This document shows positions 47,135 through 57,189 of a DNA stretch of 57,189 nucleotides, in pieces. Each line of letters starts with the position of its first letter. Positions within the stretch are counted from its first letter, which is position 1. Origin of the DNA: Gryganskiella cystojenkinii (Eukaryota > Mortierellomycota > Mortierellomycetes > Mortierellales > Mortierellaceae); the NCBI GenBank assembly GCA_015852425.1, contig JAAAIG010000149.1:1-57189 (forward strand), given 5' to 3'. The position numbers and the translations under genes were made by a program. The notes beneath the pieces are model-generated. The model saw only the letters and a program-made list of their open reading frames with translations, did no database searches and had not been told where the DNA came from.

Positions 47135-48240
47135 ACAGGTCACAGCGCCATGTTTGTCTTGGCCTTGGGCTTTGGAAAGGAACGTGTTTGTTCCTACTCA
47201 CCAGATGGACACGATATCCCTTTGGTTTAAAAGTGGCCCTTTTGGACATGCATGGCTGTTGTCCACCTGCATTCACTCCGCCCAACGTGCACGAAAAATA
47301 AATAAATAAAATGAATTAGGCGCATATGTTTAACAGCTCAAGAGACCAGTGAGCAAAGGCAACTCACCACTCCAAGAATACTTTATATTTTCTTTGATCG
47401 AATAATGCTTCAGAGCAGGAAATGGACCGTTGTTTTGAGGAAACGCAGTTGTAACAGTGATAGCTTCCACTTTACGCCTCCTTTCTAGAACCCTTAACAC
47501 AATTGCAAGCTCAAGGTGAGTTTTCGACTACCGAAGTTGGACGTTGAACGGCAAACGACGGTCTATAACCGAGCTGCCGAAAATCCTTCTGATTCTTCTA
47601 GGGTAGAGGGAGGGAGGGAGGGGGGAGGAAGCGTACAGTAGGAGGTGGAGACCGGACACCTCAGTGGTGGCCTAGCCTTGTTATGCAACATGCTTGTTAT
47701 CTAAAGGGAGCGAACCCAAAAGGAAAAAATAGAATACGGAGACGGGTTCTCTTTTGCGCGAGCGTGTTGTTTAATGCAGTGCTGACCGTGTGTACCGAGA
47801 ATTGGCCTGATATCTCTCCCTCACTTTTTGATCTTACCCAGGATTCAACACACCTACTTCTGTGCCGAGGTGGTACGGACTCTCAAATGGCGAGTTTTTT
47901 TGAGAGCACTTTCTTTTTTTGACAATTTTTTTTAAATAGAGCAATCCTCGGAACGTCGAAGAGAGACGAGAAAAAACCTCCAAGAGCTGTTGGCCTGTTT
48001 TAACCAAGCAAACGAGGATAGAATAAGGGAAACTTCCATTCTTGCAGCTGGATGGAGCACGCGGTTGACCACTCGCAAAAAAAGCCGTTCGTCTCTGGTA
48101 AGCCCACAGATCGATGCAGCTCTTTTTGTGGGGGTTTACGTTTGAGATGAGCAAAACAAAATACAGTAATTCAACTCAACCATGGTTTTGGGGGAGGAGG
48201 GTTCACGTCAAGAGGAGGAGGGGGCGTTCAACCTCGAAAG

Positions 48241-48247
48241 TATAAAA
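48241..48247 (+). promoter_or_regulatory. TATA box of secreted paralogue B
   Basis: TATAAAA 148 nt upstream of the ATG, followed by a C/T-rich leader (48290-48388). It suggests a strong focused promoter. Confidence 0.65.
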
Positions 48248-48388
48248 GCAATCGACCTCCCCCAAGTCAGCTCGAGTTCTTCTGTTCTCTACACACTCTC
48301 CTCCCAGTCTTCAAAACAAAACACTCACGAACCCCCCATTTTATACCTAATCCCCTAATCCTCTCTCCACTCATCCTCATCTCAAATA

Positions 48389-49285
48389 ATGCTTTTCTCA
48401 AAGTCGCTTCTCGTTTCAGCCCTCCTCCTTGCAGTCCTCTCGGTTTCGGAGGCTGGAAAGAAGGCCCCAGCCAAGCCCTCAAAGGTCGTCAAGGGCCAAG
48501 TCGGGGCCTTGGAAAACTCTACAAACTTCTGTTTGTTCCTTCCCCCTGTTGGTTAGTCAAAAACTACATGGAGAAATTATCAAATGGCACTCTCCCCTGC
48601 CTCCTTTCTCAAGACTGACCGCTTTACTCCTTCTCGGCTTCATTGTTAACATGAAATAGCTGGAAAGGGTACCATCGCTGAGAACGAGGATCGTGCTGTT
48701 GCTTACTGCACCAAGCCCCTTGCCTCTGCTCCTGGTGCTGGTCTCTTGCCCGCCGGCTTCATCAAGTCTGCCAACTTTGTCCAGAACACCCAGGCTGGAT
48801 GGAAGCAGATCACCGGTCGCATGGACGGAAAGAAGTTCAAGATGGACCCCAAGGACGGTGGCGGGTAAAATACACTGATATGAACTCTTGTCCTTTCATC
48901 ATTGATCCGTTCTCTCATACCGTCTCCTTTTGATCGAGTAACTAACTTGATGTCCGCTGCTCTTCTCGTCTCATCTCTTCTTCGGTTACATAGACAGTAC
49001 GATGTCAAGGCCCCCGTCGGTGCCAAGTGCGCTGGTTTCAACTACTTTGTCGAGTTGGTCGAGCCCGATTCCAACATCTACTGCATCAGGTAGGTCTTGG
49101 TTTTTGTTGCATTTTATTTAGGAGCGTGAAGGAGGGTGTAAGCGAAACGGACATGAAACAAAAAAAATTGATGTTGTTCTCCAAATCTCGCCTTTTAATA
49201 TAGATGCTGCAAGACCAAGAGCGACTGCCCTGTTAACAAATCAACTTATGGATGCAAGAAGATCCTCGGTGGTAACTACGCCTAA
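48389..49285 (+). CDS. Secreted Cys-rich protein (paralogue B)
   Basis: Four exons, 48389-48551, 48660-48864, 48994-49089 and 49204-49285, giving 181 aa. Signal peptide LFSKSLLVSALLLAVLSVSEA, a short Lys/Pro linker, then the same domain as the gene at 43489: FCLFLPP, NEDRAVAYCT, GFIKSANFV, WKQITGRMDG, DGGGQYDVKAPVGAKCAGFN, IYCIRCC and CPVNKSTYGCKKILGGNY. It lacks the Thr/His-rich linker of paralogue A and has an extra intron at CIR/CC. The GGG/QYD intron is phase 2 here and phase 0 in paralogue A, an apparent splice-site slide. Codon use is biased to C-ending codons and the promoter has a clear TATA box, so expression is probably high. The function of the family is unclear; a cell-wall or secreted effector role is inference. 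Confidence 0.88.
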
Positions 49286-51319
49286 AGAGGTTTCTAAAGG
49301 GTCATTGAGAGCTTTCAAAAAAAGTGCAGAAAGTCATCTAGATAAAAAAAACTCGTCCTCTTATTCCTTTGCTTTTTTTTGTTTGCAAGAACGATTTATG
49401 ATTAATTGGAAACCTCAGAAGCACGTGACATGACGCCAAAAAGACCCCTGAAATCCTCAACCTTTTTTTCTACGTCGGCTTGCACGAACTGTATTGCTTC
49501 TGCAGGTATTCCAAGGACGCCACTGGAAGGCTGAGTAAAGCGGCAGGATACGAGAAAATGAAAGGGATGCAGATGAGGTTGAAAGGCGAATTGTTACAAT
49601 GTTCGGTGGGTTCGAGAGAGAGACACTGTTTTTTTATTTTCATTGTTTTCCCTTTGCGAAGCAAAAACGGAGAGAAACTCCATTGTGGTTTTTCCCTCCC
49701 TCATTTTCTCTCCACAAAACAAAAAGAAAAAGATAAACGATGACATCGCTCGCGGGCTATTTTCTTGATGTAAAAGCGTGTTTTCTTGTGTTCTTGCTGT
49801 TTTGTTGTTGTGTTGTTGTTGTTTACTTGTTGGGTGTTGTTGTTCCTGGACTCTTGTGTGACCAAAAAAAGGGGGGGACGTAGGATAACGCTTGTCAAGG
49901 GGCAAGGATGAGCCAACAACAAGTTGCCGCCAAAGTTAAGTGACGATCCTGCTCAGCGGAGGAACAAAAAAATATTTGTTGGTGAAGCAACCTTTCCCCT
50001 CCCCCGTCAGAGCCTTTTGCCCTTCCGTCTTGGGATCAAGTGGTTCGTCATAGCGGTGCCAAGGTACGGTTTGATCAAGTTGGCTTGAGGTGGGTGGGAC
50101 GGCTCAATGATGATAAATTGTAAAGTAATGAGGAGGAGAGGATGATCGATGCAAGTGAGGGCGGGTGCTCGTTCATTGGCATGTACGATGATGCCAGCTT
50201 GAAGGACAAGAAAAGGAAAGGGGTAAATTGAACGAGTATGGGGTGATCAGAATCCATTGTGGACCTGACCTGGATATGGCTGGGTTGGGTCGACAAGTCC
50301 TCGTCTGTAGAGCATTTTGTATGCATTAAAGCAGTAAGAAGATCGCGGCTCGAGGCAAAAAAAATGTCCTCGGGAGTAGAGGCAAGAAGAAGAGCGAATG
50401 CCGCAGTGCTTCCCTTTTTCTGGTCTACAAACCAGTCCAGACCCATTCTCTGCGAGACTGAAGGCTTTATCGCCTTTTTTTGGAGGGAAGAAAGAAAGAA
50501 AGGGGTGTTGTCACTCCCGAGAACAAAACAAAGAAAAAAAAACTGGAATGAAAGTGCATTGCAATTCACAGCCATTTGGTTTGTGTTGAACCCCCTTGCA
50601 ATTCCACCTCTCTGAGACAATGTGTGCGTGTACATGGTTGTCATTGGGTCAGGAATTCACCATTTATAATTCTCCGAGTGCAAATAAAAAAACGAGGGAT
50701 AAAAGGTAGAAGCGCTTCGTTTTCTTTCTTTCTTTTTTCTTCACCCCTCGAATCGAATCGCAAAAATACAGGCTATAATATCCAATCCAGGAAGAAGACA
50801 CTCCCATCCTTCTCGCTTTCTCACATATCAAATCAAATCACAGCAAATCACCACCTTCTTGGCCCCATCCCCCGCCCCTTTCTTTTTTCTCTGTCCTCTT
50901 TTCTTTTGCCATCTCGACTTTGAACCCTTCTCTTCTTATTCCCTCCTCTTCTTATTCCCTCCTCTTTACTTCTTACCAAACCTCTCATCGCTCTTTCTTT
51001 CTTTTTTGCTAGTCTACCCAATAGCCCTTCGCTCTCATCGCATACACCCCTTTCCCCTTTCGTCCTGTTTCTCACCCTCTTCCATCCACTTTTTTTTTTT
51101 TTTTTTTTTTTCGTTATTTGTCGGAGTCACAAAACATACAAAAGAACGTGTTCCCCCTCTTTGCTGTCGTGTCTGTTCGCGTCCAGCTCATTCTCTTTTC
51201 AGCTACTCTTCCTTTGCCCCCTTCTTCCCTTCCATTACATTACCCCCTCGTCCCACTGTTCTTGACCCCAACCCTTTTTTTATTTTTTCTTTTTTTTCTT
51301 TTTTTCTTCTTCCATTACA
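49286..51319. other. 2-kb region with long CT-rich promoter
   Basis: The right half (50715-51319) is a long pyrimidine-rich stretch leading to the bHLH start codon, a probable promoter and 5' leader. The left half has GTT-type repeats (about 49796-49850) and poly-A. Frames here are low complexity and not supported as genes. Confidence 0.5.
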
Positions 51320-54035
51320 ATGTTCAGCCAGCAGCAACACATTCCGCAGTCCACACAGCCGACGCGATTGTATTTCCCCACAAACTTTCACCTCCAGCAG
51401 GTTACCAAGCAACAGCACCAGGGACAGAGCAACAATAGCCAACAACAACAACATTCCTTGGCCATGCCCATGCCATTCCATAATCACCAACACAACCACA
51501 GTAACGGTAGTGCCACTGGCACCCCCAACAACTCGTTTGCAGGCACGATCGATCCCGGTCTGCTCCAAATGACCATGAACGGTATCGAGAACAACAGTAA
51601 CAACAACAGCCAGCTCCATGGCATGGGTCAACTCTTCTCTTCCTCAACCTCCGCCTCTTCGATCGCGTCCCTGACCAACAGTGGAAGCCATGGACACTTG
51701 AACGGCGGACACCACCCGCCCTCCGCTCTCGGTCGAGGTAGCCTTGGCAGCAAACGTAACAGCAGCAACTCGAACAGCAATGTGGCTATCAAGAAAGAAG
51801 CTGGTTCGCCCGATTTCTTGGCATCAGAGATGGATTTTGGTGAACCCGGCAACATGCTTTCGCCAGGATCGAGCTCCCCTCAGAACGATTTTGACAGCGC
51901 AGACGATTTCACGGTCACAGGAAACGGTGGTCTTGGCGGAATATCCTCCCAAGGAGGCGGTGGACCTACGCGACCGATGCCGATGAATTTCCATAACCAA
52001 GGTTCCTACGGTGAATCACCCGGGAACGGTTCCTTGTATTCACCCGTCGAGTCTGATTTCTTCCCCGAGGGAGATTTCAGTCTGCCCAACAGCTCAAGAG
52101 CTCTGGACATGAAGTTTGGTCGGCCGATGCATCAGGGTTCGCTCCCCAACAACCCGTACAGCATGTCGATGCCGGCGCAACGATCAGACTGGTTCGGTGC
52201 AGCTGATGGTCATGTTATCGGATCCTTTGAGAATCCGGCCGGTCTTCATTTTGCCACGGGCGAAAGAATGATTTTTGACGAGGATGGCGATCACAAGTAA
52301 GTCTTCCTTCTGGAGAGTTTATACTATTTGTTGTCTGATATATTGGGTGTTGTTATGATATATTGGAGGAGTTTTTCTTTGTTGTTGTTAATGATCGACC
52401 ACGCATCTAGGAGAGGCGAGCAGATGGCGTTTGGATTAGACAAAAAATATGCAAAAATGTTTGTTGGTGAGCGAGCGATGGTGCCACGAGGAAGACTTCA
52501 ACACAGAGCAGACTGTCGTCATCTTGGTTGTGTGGTGTTACGAGAGCGGAGAGTTGGTTGGTGCAATAGGGGTTACTTTTCTTGATTCGAATCTTTGAGT
52601 TTGAGGTCGAGCAAGAGAGGAGCAAATCAAGAGCCCCACCTTCCATTCGCATCGCAAAATCTTGAGTAAGAAGCAATTGTCAATGCCCAGGATACCCTTT
52701 CACGAGCCAAGAGAGAGCGAGAGAGAGAGGAACGAGGGAGGGAATGAAGCAGTGAACCTGAAAGAAAAGGTGTATGCGGCAAGGGGAAGAAAGCATACGA
52801 AATAGAGCATGCTAATATTTTTATCGACTATTGTTCAATTGCCTATTGAGCCCTGTTCGTGTTTTGTTGTTGTAATAGCTGTTGTGTGGGTTGGGTTTCT
52901 TTGTTTGCGTTGGGCACGGCATGGCATGTCCGTTCATGCAAGGCAACTCATATTGGCTTGGTTGGGGGTTGTGTTGTGTTGTGTTGGGGGTGTCTGACTA
53001 CACACCCCCTTTCGAACCCCTTGTTTTTGGATTTGTTTTTCTTTCCTCGATTTCTCTTCACCCTCTTCCTTCCTGTGCCGCGATCGCTCTTTCTATCCGC
53101 TTGCGCAAGAACACGCCCGAATTACTTCGCTTTATTGTGTGTGTGTGTATGTGTGTGTGGTATCGCGTGAAAAAGGGGCTACAGAGACACAGGCACAAAA
53201 TCAAAAGAAAAAAATAGACAGCGTGGACAAGAGTGACCAGTGAGAAGAGGGGTAGAAAACAAATTTGAAGATCAACAACAAACACGTCATACAGCATGCG
53301 ATACGCGTGTTGTTACTCTGAAAGAGATAAAGAGTGTGAAAGAATCGAAAGAGAGAGAGAGAGAGAGAAAGAGAGAACAGGGGTTCCATTCTTGCATGGC
53401 GCATTGCTGGGTCCGAGGAAAAAATATTCGCAGTCAAACTAACAAACTTTTCTTTTATACATTGACTCTGTCATCCACTACTGTGTCTCAGGGGTAACAG
53501 TCGTGCCCATCTCATGAACGAGAAGAGACGAAGACGCCGCGAGAGTCACAACGCAGGTAAGAGCCTTCGTCAGCCAAAAAAATAAACCTTTGCTTTGATA
53601 TGTTGATCCCGGCAGGCATACTGACTGTCTATCATCCTCGCTTGGAATTTTGTCCTTTTTTTTAAAATAGTGGAGCGCCGTCGTCGAGACAACATCAACG
53701 AAAAGATTCAAGAACTGGCGACGTTGTTGCCCGAGGTCTATGTTGATACGGCCAACAAACCCAACAAAGGTGTGATCCTTCGAAAGTCTGTTGATTACAT
53801 TCGTCACTTGCAACAATTGGTGGCGTCTCAGACGAATCGGAACCAGGAACTTGAGGCTCAGCTCCAAGGCCGGTCCGGATCCACGTCTTCACAATCTGGA
53901 AGCAACAACATCTCCAACAACGAGGATCCGAATGGATCTAACGTCCCAAGTCCAGGTCCTCAGCTCCAACAAGGTTTTGGCATGATGCGGATTGTCTCGA
54001 GTGGGAACATCAACTCGAACGGCGGACAAAACTAA
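51320..54035 (+). CDS. bHLH transcription factor
   Basis: Three exons, 51320-52296, 53492-53556 and 53671-54035, giving 468 aa. Residues 1-325 are a Gln/Asn/Ser/Gly-rich disordered region with an acidic patch ([11 protein letters not shown]), as in activation domains. The bHLH (about 333-400) has basic region [20 protein letters not shown] with His, Glu and Arg placed to read an E-box CACGTG. Helix 1 is [11 protein letters not shown], the loop contains NKPNKG and helix 2 is [16 protein letters not shown], running into a short Gln/Glu coiled coil, the layout of USF/MITF-like factors. The first intron (1195 nt) is far longer than others and separates the activation part from the DNA-binding part; the second splits the basic region (HNA/VERRRR). 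A long 3' UTR to about 54700 is likely (AATAAA at 54683). Confidence 0.88.
52968..53009. repeat. TTGTG array and perfect hairpin within bHLH intron 1
   Basis: Three to four TTGTG units (52968-52985) run into GGGGGTGT (52986-52993), an 8-nt loop, and ACACCCCC (53002-53009), a perfect 8-bp stem. It resembles the array at 47091. Confidence 0.65.
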
Positions 54036-54791
54036 AGGCGACCGTCCCCATTGGGCAGGTTCCCTTTTCGTGAGTCGACATCCGGACCCTTCTAGACCAA
54101 AGACCAACGAGGATGATATGGTCTTTTGTACCGCCAGCACTGTGTATATATAACGTCAGTTTTTTTGCCACCACTTTTTCTTGCTTTTCAACACTTTCTT
54201 GCTTTTGCTTGTTTTTTTTGCTTTTTTTGTTCTATTACCATGCCAAAAACGCGACGACCAAACATGGGCTTACGACAAAAAGGCAGGACGACCAAAAATA
54301 CCCCTCTTTCTCCCAAACCATCAATGTCTTCTTTTCCGACCGATAGGCCAGCCACAATCAACATACCTACTCACAACCATACCAACAAAAACACGTATCA
54401 CATTATGGCAGCGATTCTGCGCCCTCTTTTATCTCTCTCTTTCTCGAAATGTTCAGCCAGTCCACCAACCAACCAACCTTCCTTCTTTTCCTCACACGCA
54501 CCTCATCGGATTTGTATATTTTCTTGCTTCTCTCTCGCTCCCCACACTTTTTTTCTTTCAAGATTTATTTTTTCACCCCCTTCTTTCATTCTAACCCTGC
54601 CCCTATCCCCCCTTCTGAAGCCCGTATGACTTTTTCTTCTCTATTCTCTGCTCTCCTTCCAGATGATGATTAAATCTGTACCAATAAACATAACAATTGA
54701 ATACCATGCAGCGTCCTTTTTGAAAATAATATTTCGTAATTGAAGGATTGGTGGCGTGAAGCAGGTACAAGGAAGAAAAAAATGTCTAAGT
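54036..54791. other. 3' UTR of bHLH gene and convergent spacer
   Basis: T-rich and stop-free frames here are low complexity. AATAAA at 54683-54688 is the likely poly(A) signal of the bHLH gene, giving a 3' UTR of about 650 nt. The transporter gene ends just beyond, in convergent orientation. Confidence 0.55.
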
Positions 54792-56040
54792 CTAATGCTG
54801 TTTGGGAGCGACGATGGTGGTTCTTTGCCTCGTCGAAGTTGTTGTCGTCGTCGTCGTGGAAGTGGTAGTGGTACCATTGCTTCCGGTGTGCTTCTCTGCG
54901 GTCGAGATTGTCTCAGTGGTTGTTGATGAGGTCGAAGAAGCCATCTTGGCGATCTTCTCAGATCGTTTGACATATGCCTCGAGCCCGATGCCTGAAAAAA
55001 CGACTGCCACCATGATCCACTGTTGAGGGTTTAACTTGTGCCCGTATGCAACAACAGACAACAGGATCGTGAACAATTTGCGAGTGACCGTGACTGTAAC
55101 AAGGGACAAGGAACCGTACTGTTCCAGGGTATAAAAAATGAAGCATTGACCAACAGCACCACAGATCGAAAACAGGATAATATCCTGCAAGATCGCTGGG
55201 TGCGTCTTGACAAACTGCAAAGCCATCGACAATTCTGACGTCGGTCCGTGAAGAAGTCCGAAAAAGAGCAACCAGCCAGTCATGAACGCCGACATGAACA
55301 GGTTCATGAAACACATCATCTGTTGGCCCGAGACCTTGAACCGATGGAAGATTTGATCCTGCGTCGAGTTGGTGACTCCGTCCAATGTCAAGTTGATCGC
55401 AACCAGGAACAATCCGTAGAGGGAGCTGTTGACGGCGCCCTTTTTGCTAGCCTTGTGTTCATCCAGTGGAGCGAGGAGCATGAAACCGGAAACACCAAGG
55501 GTGATCAAGATGACACAAACGTATTTGTACAAAGGAAATTTCCTCCTGTACAAGACAATGTTCATCAACATGACTGGGATCAACTTGCAGGATTTGGTGA
55601 GGATCATGGTCGGGTAATCGATATGCTTCAGAGCCGCATACGAGAACGGAGAGGCGACGACGGCGATTAGGGCGACCTGGACATATTTGGCGATCAACGC
55701 AGGAGTCGGGGCCGGGTTTAGCAGCGATTTCCGGTTGAGGAGCAAATAGAGATAGGCGATCGCAGAGGCAAAGATGGCCTGGATAAGGTTCAGAAAGATG
55801 AAATGTTTGAATTTGATGGCGTCCTGTCCGTAGGGAGTTGTCGAGACCTTTTCTTGATAGTAGCCCCAGGTCAGGAAGCATGTGTAGATGCTAGAGTAGA
55901 GACATTTGTAACAAGAGCAGAGGGCAATTGTCAGCATTCCAAGGTCAGGAATGCAAAAAAATAAAAAAATAAAAAAATAAAAAAACGAAGACAACAGATT
56001 GAATGACCTACCCAGCGACGCAGCCAGCTAAGCGAAGCAT
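54792..56040 (-). CDS. HUT1: ER nucleotide(-sugar) transporter, SLC35B1/HUT1 type
   Basis: Two exons, 56040-56012 and 55890-54792, giving 375 aa. The 29-nt first exon encodes MLRLAGCVAG and joins in phase 2 to IYTCFLTWGYYQE, the HUT1 signature at the start of TM1. About ten TM helices follow, with family blocks SPFSYAALKHIDYPTMILTK, SCKLIPVMLMN, ISLYGLFLV-like NLTLDGVTNSTQD and ILFSICGAVGQCFIFYTL, then TVTVTRKLFTILLSVVAYGH. Members carry UDP-galactose or UDP-glucose, or exchange ATP/ADP, across the ER membrane to feed glycosylation and protein folding. The C-terminal cytosolic tail is a Thr/Ser run followed by PKQH, with Lys at -3 rather than a textbook KKxx signal. The family is well supported; the exact substrate is not. 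Confidence 0.9.
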
Positions 56041-56376
56041 CGTGAAGGTTGTGGGTGCTGTGAGAGTGGAGAAGATGAGAGGGTATAAAGGAAGAGAAGA
56101 GATGGATGAAAAAAGGAATGTAGACAGGGTTCTGACGAAACAAAAAGGTTTCTTCTCGAACGCTGTGCTATGCGCTGGCACCAGCTGGCTGGCTCAGGAT
56201 TGGCTGCCAAAATTGCAATTGACACTACATATGCTACAGAACAGGTCACCTATTCCCAAAAAAAATTGAAGAAGTTGGTAAACAAAGTAATGACGCCAAG
56301 GATGGCTTAGCCTTTGATATTACAAACTCACCTAGAGGCGAGCCACACCGTAAAAAATGGCTTGAAATCATTGCTT
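56041..56376. other. Spacer between HUT1-like gene and the Fanzor 3' end
   Basis: Both neighbours are on the minus strand, so this is the promoter of the transporter gene and the 3' flank of the Fanzor gene. A transposon right end or a guide-RNA scaffold may lie here. I see no clear terminal repeat, and its partner would be outside the window. Confidence 0.4.
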
Positions 56377-56381
56377 TCAAG
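56361..56381 (-). other. Perfect hairpin overlapping the Fanzor stop codon
   Basis: On the minus strand CTTGAAA, a 7-nt loop (GCAATGA), then TTTCAAG. The stem covers the TGA stop (56379-56377) and is followed within a few bases by six T (56358-56353). It may be part of an omega-RNA scaffold, an element end or a 3' processing signal. The structure is seen; the role is inferred. Confidence 0.5.
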
Positions 56382-57189
56382 CGTCATTGTTGTTGTTGTT
56401 GTTGTTGTCCTTTGCCTTCTGGAAATCCAGAGGAGGGGGCCACTCCCTCTCACGAAGAAAGTGCAGGACGGCATTTGACATGTTGGTCCCAGCGTTGTGA
56501 TCCCGGTCGCGGCTCCAATTGCAAACCTCACAGATCACTGTTCGACCTTCTGCTTTCATTCGGTAGTGACACGAGCAGCAAAAGACCGAGGTCCTAAACT
56601 CAGGGATCTTGACCAGTTCAATTGCCGCAGGCTTCTCCTTGCTCCTGGCCAGATCCTTGATGAGATCTCTAGTCTAGTTATCCAAGCAAAGACAAATATT
56701 AGAAGACACTCAATCGTTGTTGACTTCACTCACCAAAAGTCTGTTATACTTGCCTGTCGAATCAAGCTTTGATTGAATTTGCTTCCTCCTCTGTTTTGGC
56801 CACCCCACTTTCGATAATCGCCGTCGCCGATACCGATAATGAGAGGTGACCTTCGGAAAGACTGGCGCTCCTCCGCCGACAGACGGCTTAGGTTCAGAAA
56901 ACCCCGTTTGAAGAGGGACTTGGCCATTTTGTGCAGACGTTTTGAGACAGTCGTTAAAAAAGCGTCGCGCTTAGCTCCCGAGTATCTATCCGCTTCCTCC
57001 ATGAGTTCGAGATATGGTGCCAAGTCATAGTTGCTGGTCCTCGGCAACTTCGCGACAAACCTCTTCGCGGCCTCTTTATCATCCTTAACAGAACGGATAA
57101 TATCCTGGAGATCGTTCTCCGTGGGCTGCCGATCAGGAATGGCGTTTCTCATCTTGAGAATTGCAGAGGTGGATTTGTCGAGGTCATGG
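56377..57189 (-). CDS. Fanzor (eukaryotic TnpB homologue), C-terminal half, truncated by window edge
   Basis: Two visible exons, 57189-56754 and 56673-56377; the gene enters from beyond the right edge, so the start and first half are not seen. The visible part (243 aa) has a helical region, then LIIGIGDGDYRKW (RuvC-II region of Fanzors) and KIPEFRTSVFC leading to a zinc ribbon with two CxxC pairs (CCSC and CEVC). RDRDHNAGTNM follows, the RuvC-III Asp-x-Asn-Ala-x-x-Asn block of TnpB/Cas12-type nucleases. The C-terminus ends in an Asn run from a GTT microsatellite (56387-56408). The intron 56753-56674 starts GCAAGT and ends TAG: only this GC-AG splice keeps SLIRQ/TRDLIKD in frame. Fanzors are RNA-guided DNA endonucleases (OMEGA systems) carried by transposons. 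All visible catalytic-end residues are intact, so the gene could be active. Confidence 0.85.

Larger units (their letters stand above)
44781..48388. other. 3.6-kb divergent intergenic region between secreted paralogues
   Basis: Both secreted paralogues are transcribed away from this region. It contains a GTTGT array with a perfect palindrome (47091-47134), poly-T near 46434-46452 and a GGGA-rich block near 47600-47630. No credible gene is visible. Confidence 0.5.

Noticed and set aside
54126..54629. 167-codon plus-strand frame after the bHLH gene
   Set aside because: Low-complexity Phe/Ser/Pro content from a T/C-rich 3' UTR, no splice support, lies before the poly(A) signal.
56674..56740. 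GTGAGT donor at about 56735 for the Fanzor intron
   Set aside because: Strong consensus, but joining it to any nearby acceptor yields an immediate stop or a frame without the zinc ribbon.
1..57189. tRNA, rRNA and CRISPR arrays
   Set aside because: Looked for T-loop-like GTTCGAATCC motifs paired with acceptor stems and for regular direct repeats with spacers; only isolated TTCGAATCC-like strings without cloverleaf partners were seen (e.g. near 8667 and 9183).

Overview
The window reads as nuclear DNA of a filamentous fungus, most likely an early-diverging one (Mucoromycota, Mortierellaceae-like). The grounds are many short GT-AG introns (about 45-130 nt) with TACTAAC/CTAAC-type branch sites, long pyrimidine-rich 5' flanks, fungal gene families (ERG3 sterol desaturase, Sel1 proteins of the Nif1/Dsf2 type, large F-box proteins, secreted Cys-rich glycoproteins) and a eukaryotic TnpB-like (Fanzor) gene. 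I could not test the species assignment. Three runs of 10 Ns, each next to a homopolymer, are assembly gaps. Exon coordinates were derived by hand from splice sites plus reading-frame continuity and family resemblance.

Left part (1-14121): the 3' tip of an unknown gene; a five-exon FIGNL1-type AAA ATPase (+); a seven-exon peroxisome-type acyl-CoA thioesterase (-) with a non-canonical GC-AG intron; an intronless F-box/LRR-like protein (-); a frameshifted exostosin-type (GT47) pseudogene (-) and further decayed coding pieces; then an EF-hand mechanosensitive (MscS-type) channel (+).

Middle (14122-40005): a single-pass Cys-rich membrane protein (-); a GDP-fucose O-fucosyltransferase-like type II membrane protein (-); a 1490-residue Ser-rich probable nuclear protein (-); a Sel1-repeat protein (+); C-5 sterol desaturase (+); an FAD monooxygenase with an 11-nt micro-exon (+); an orphan spliced coding fragment (+); and a secreted acid-sphingomyelinase-like phosphodiesterase with a saposin domain (-). 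Intergenic stretches of 2-3 kb separate several of these.

Right part (40006-57189): two related small secreted Cys-rich proteins in opposite orientation about 3.6 kb apart; a bHLH transcription factor whose first intron is about 1.2 kb; an SLC35B/HUT1-type ER nucleotide(-sugar) transporter (-); and, running off the right edge, the C-terminal half of a Fanzor (eukaryotic TnpB homologue) with zinc-ribbon and RuvC-III motifs, a second GC-AG intron and a perfect hairpin overlapping its stop codon. Most genes are independent housekeeping or accessory units rather than a cluster. The Fanzor end is the most unusual system in the window.
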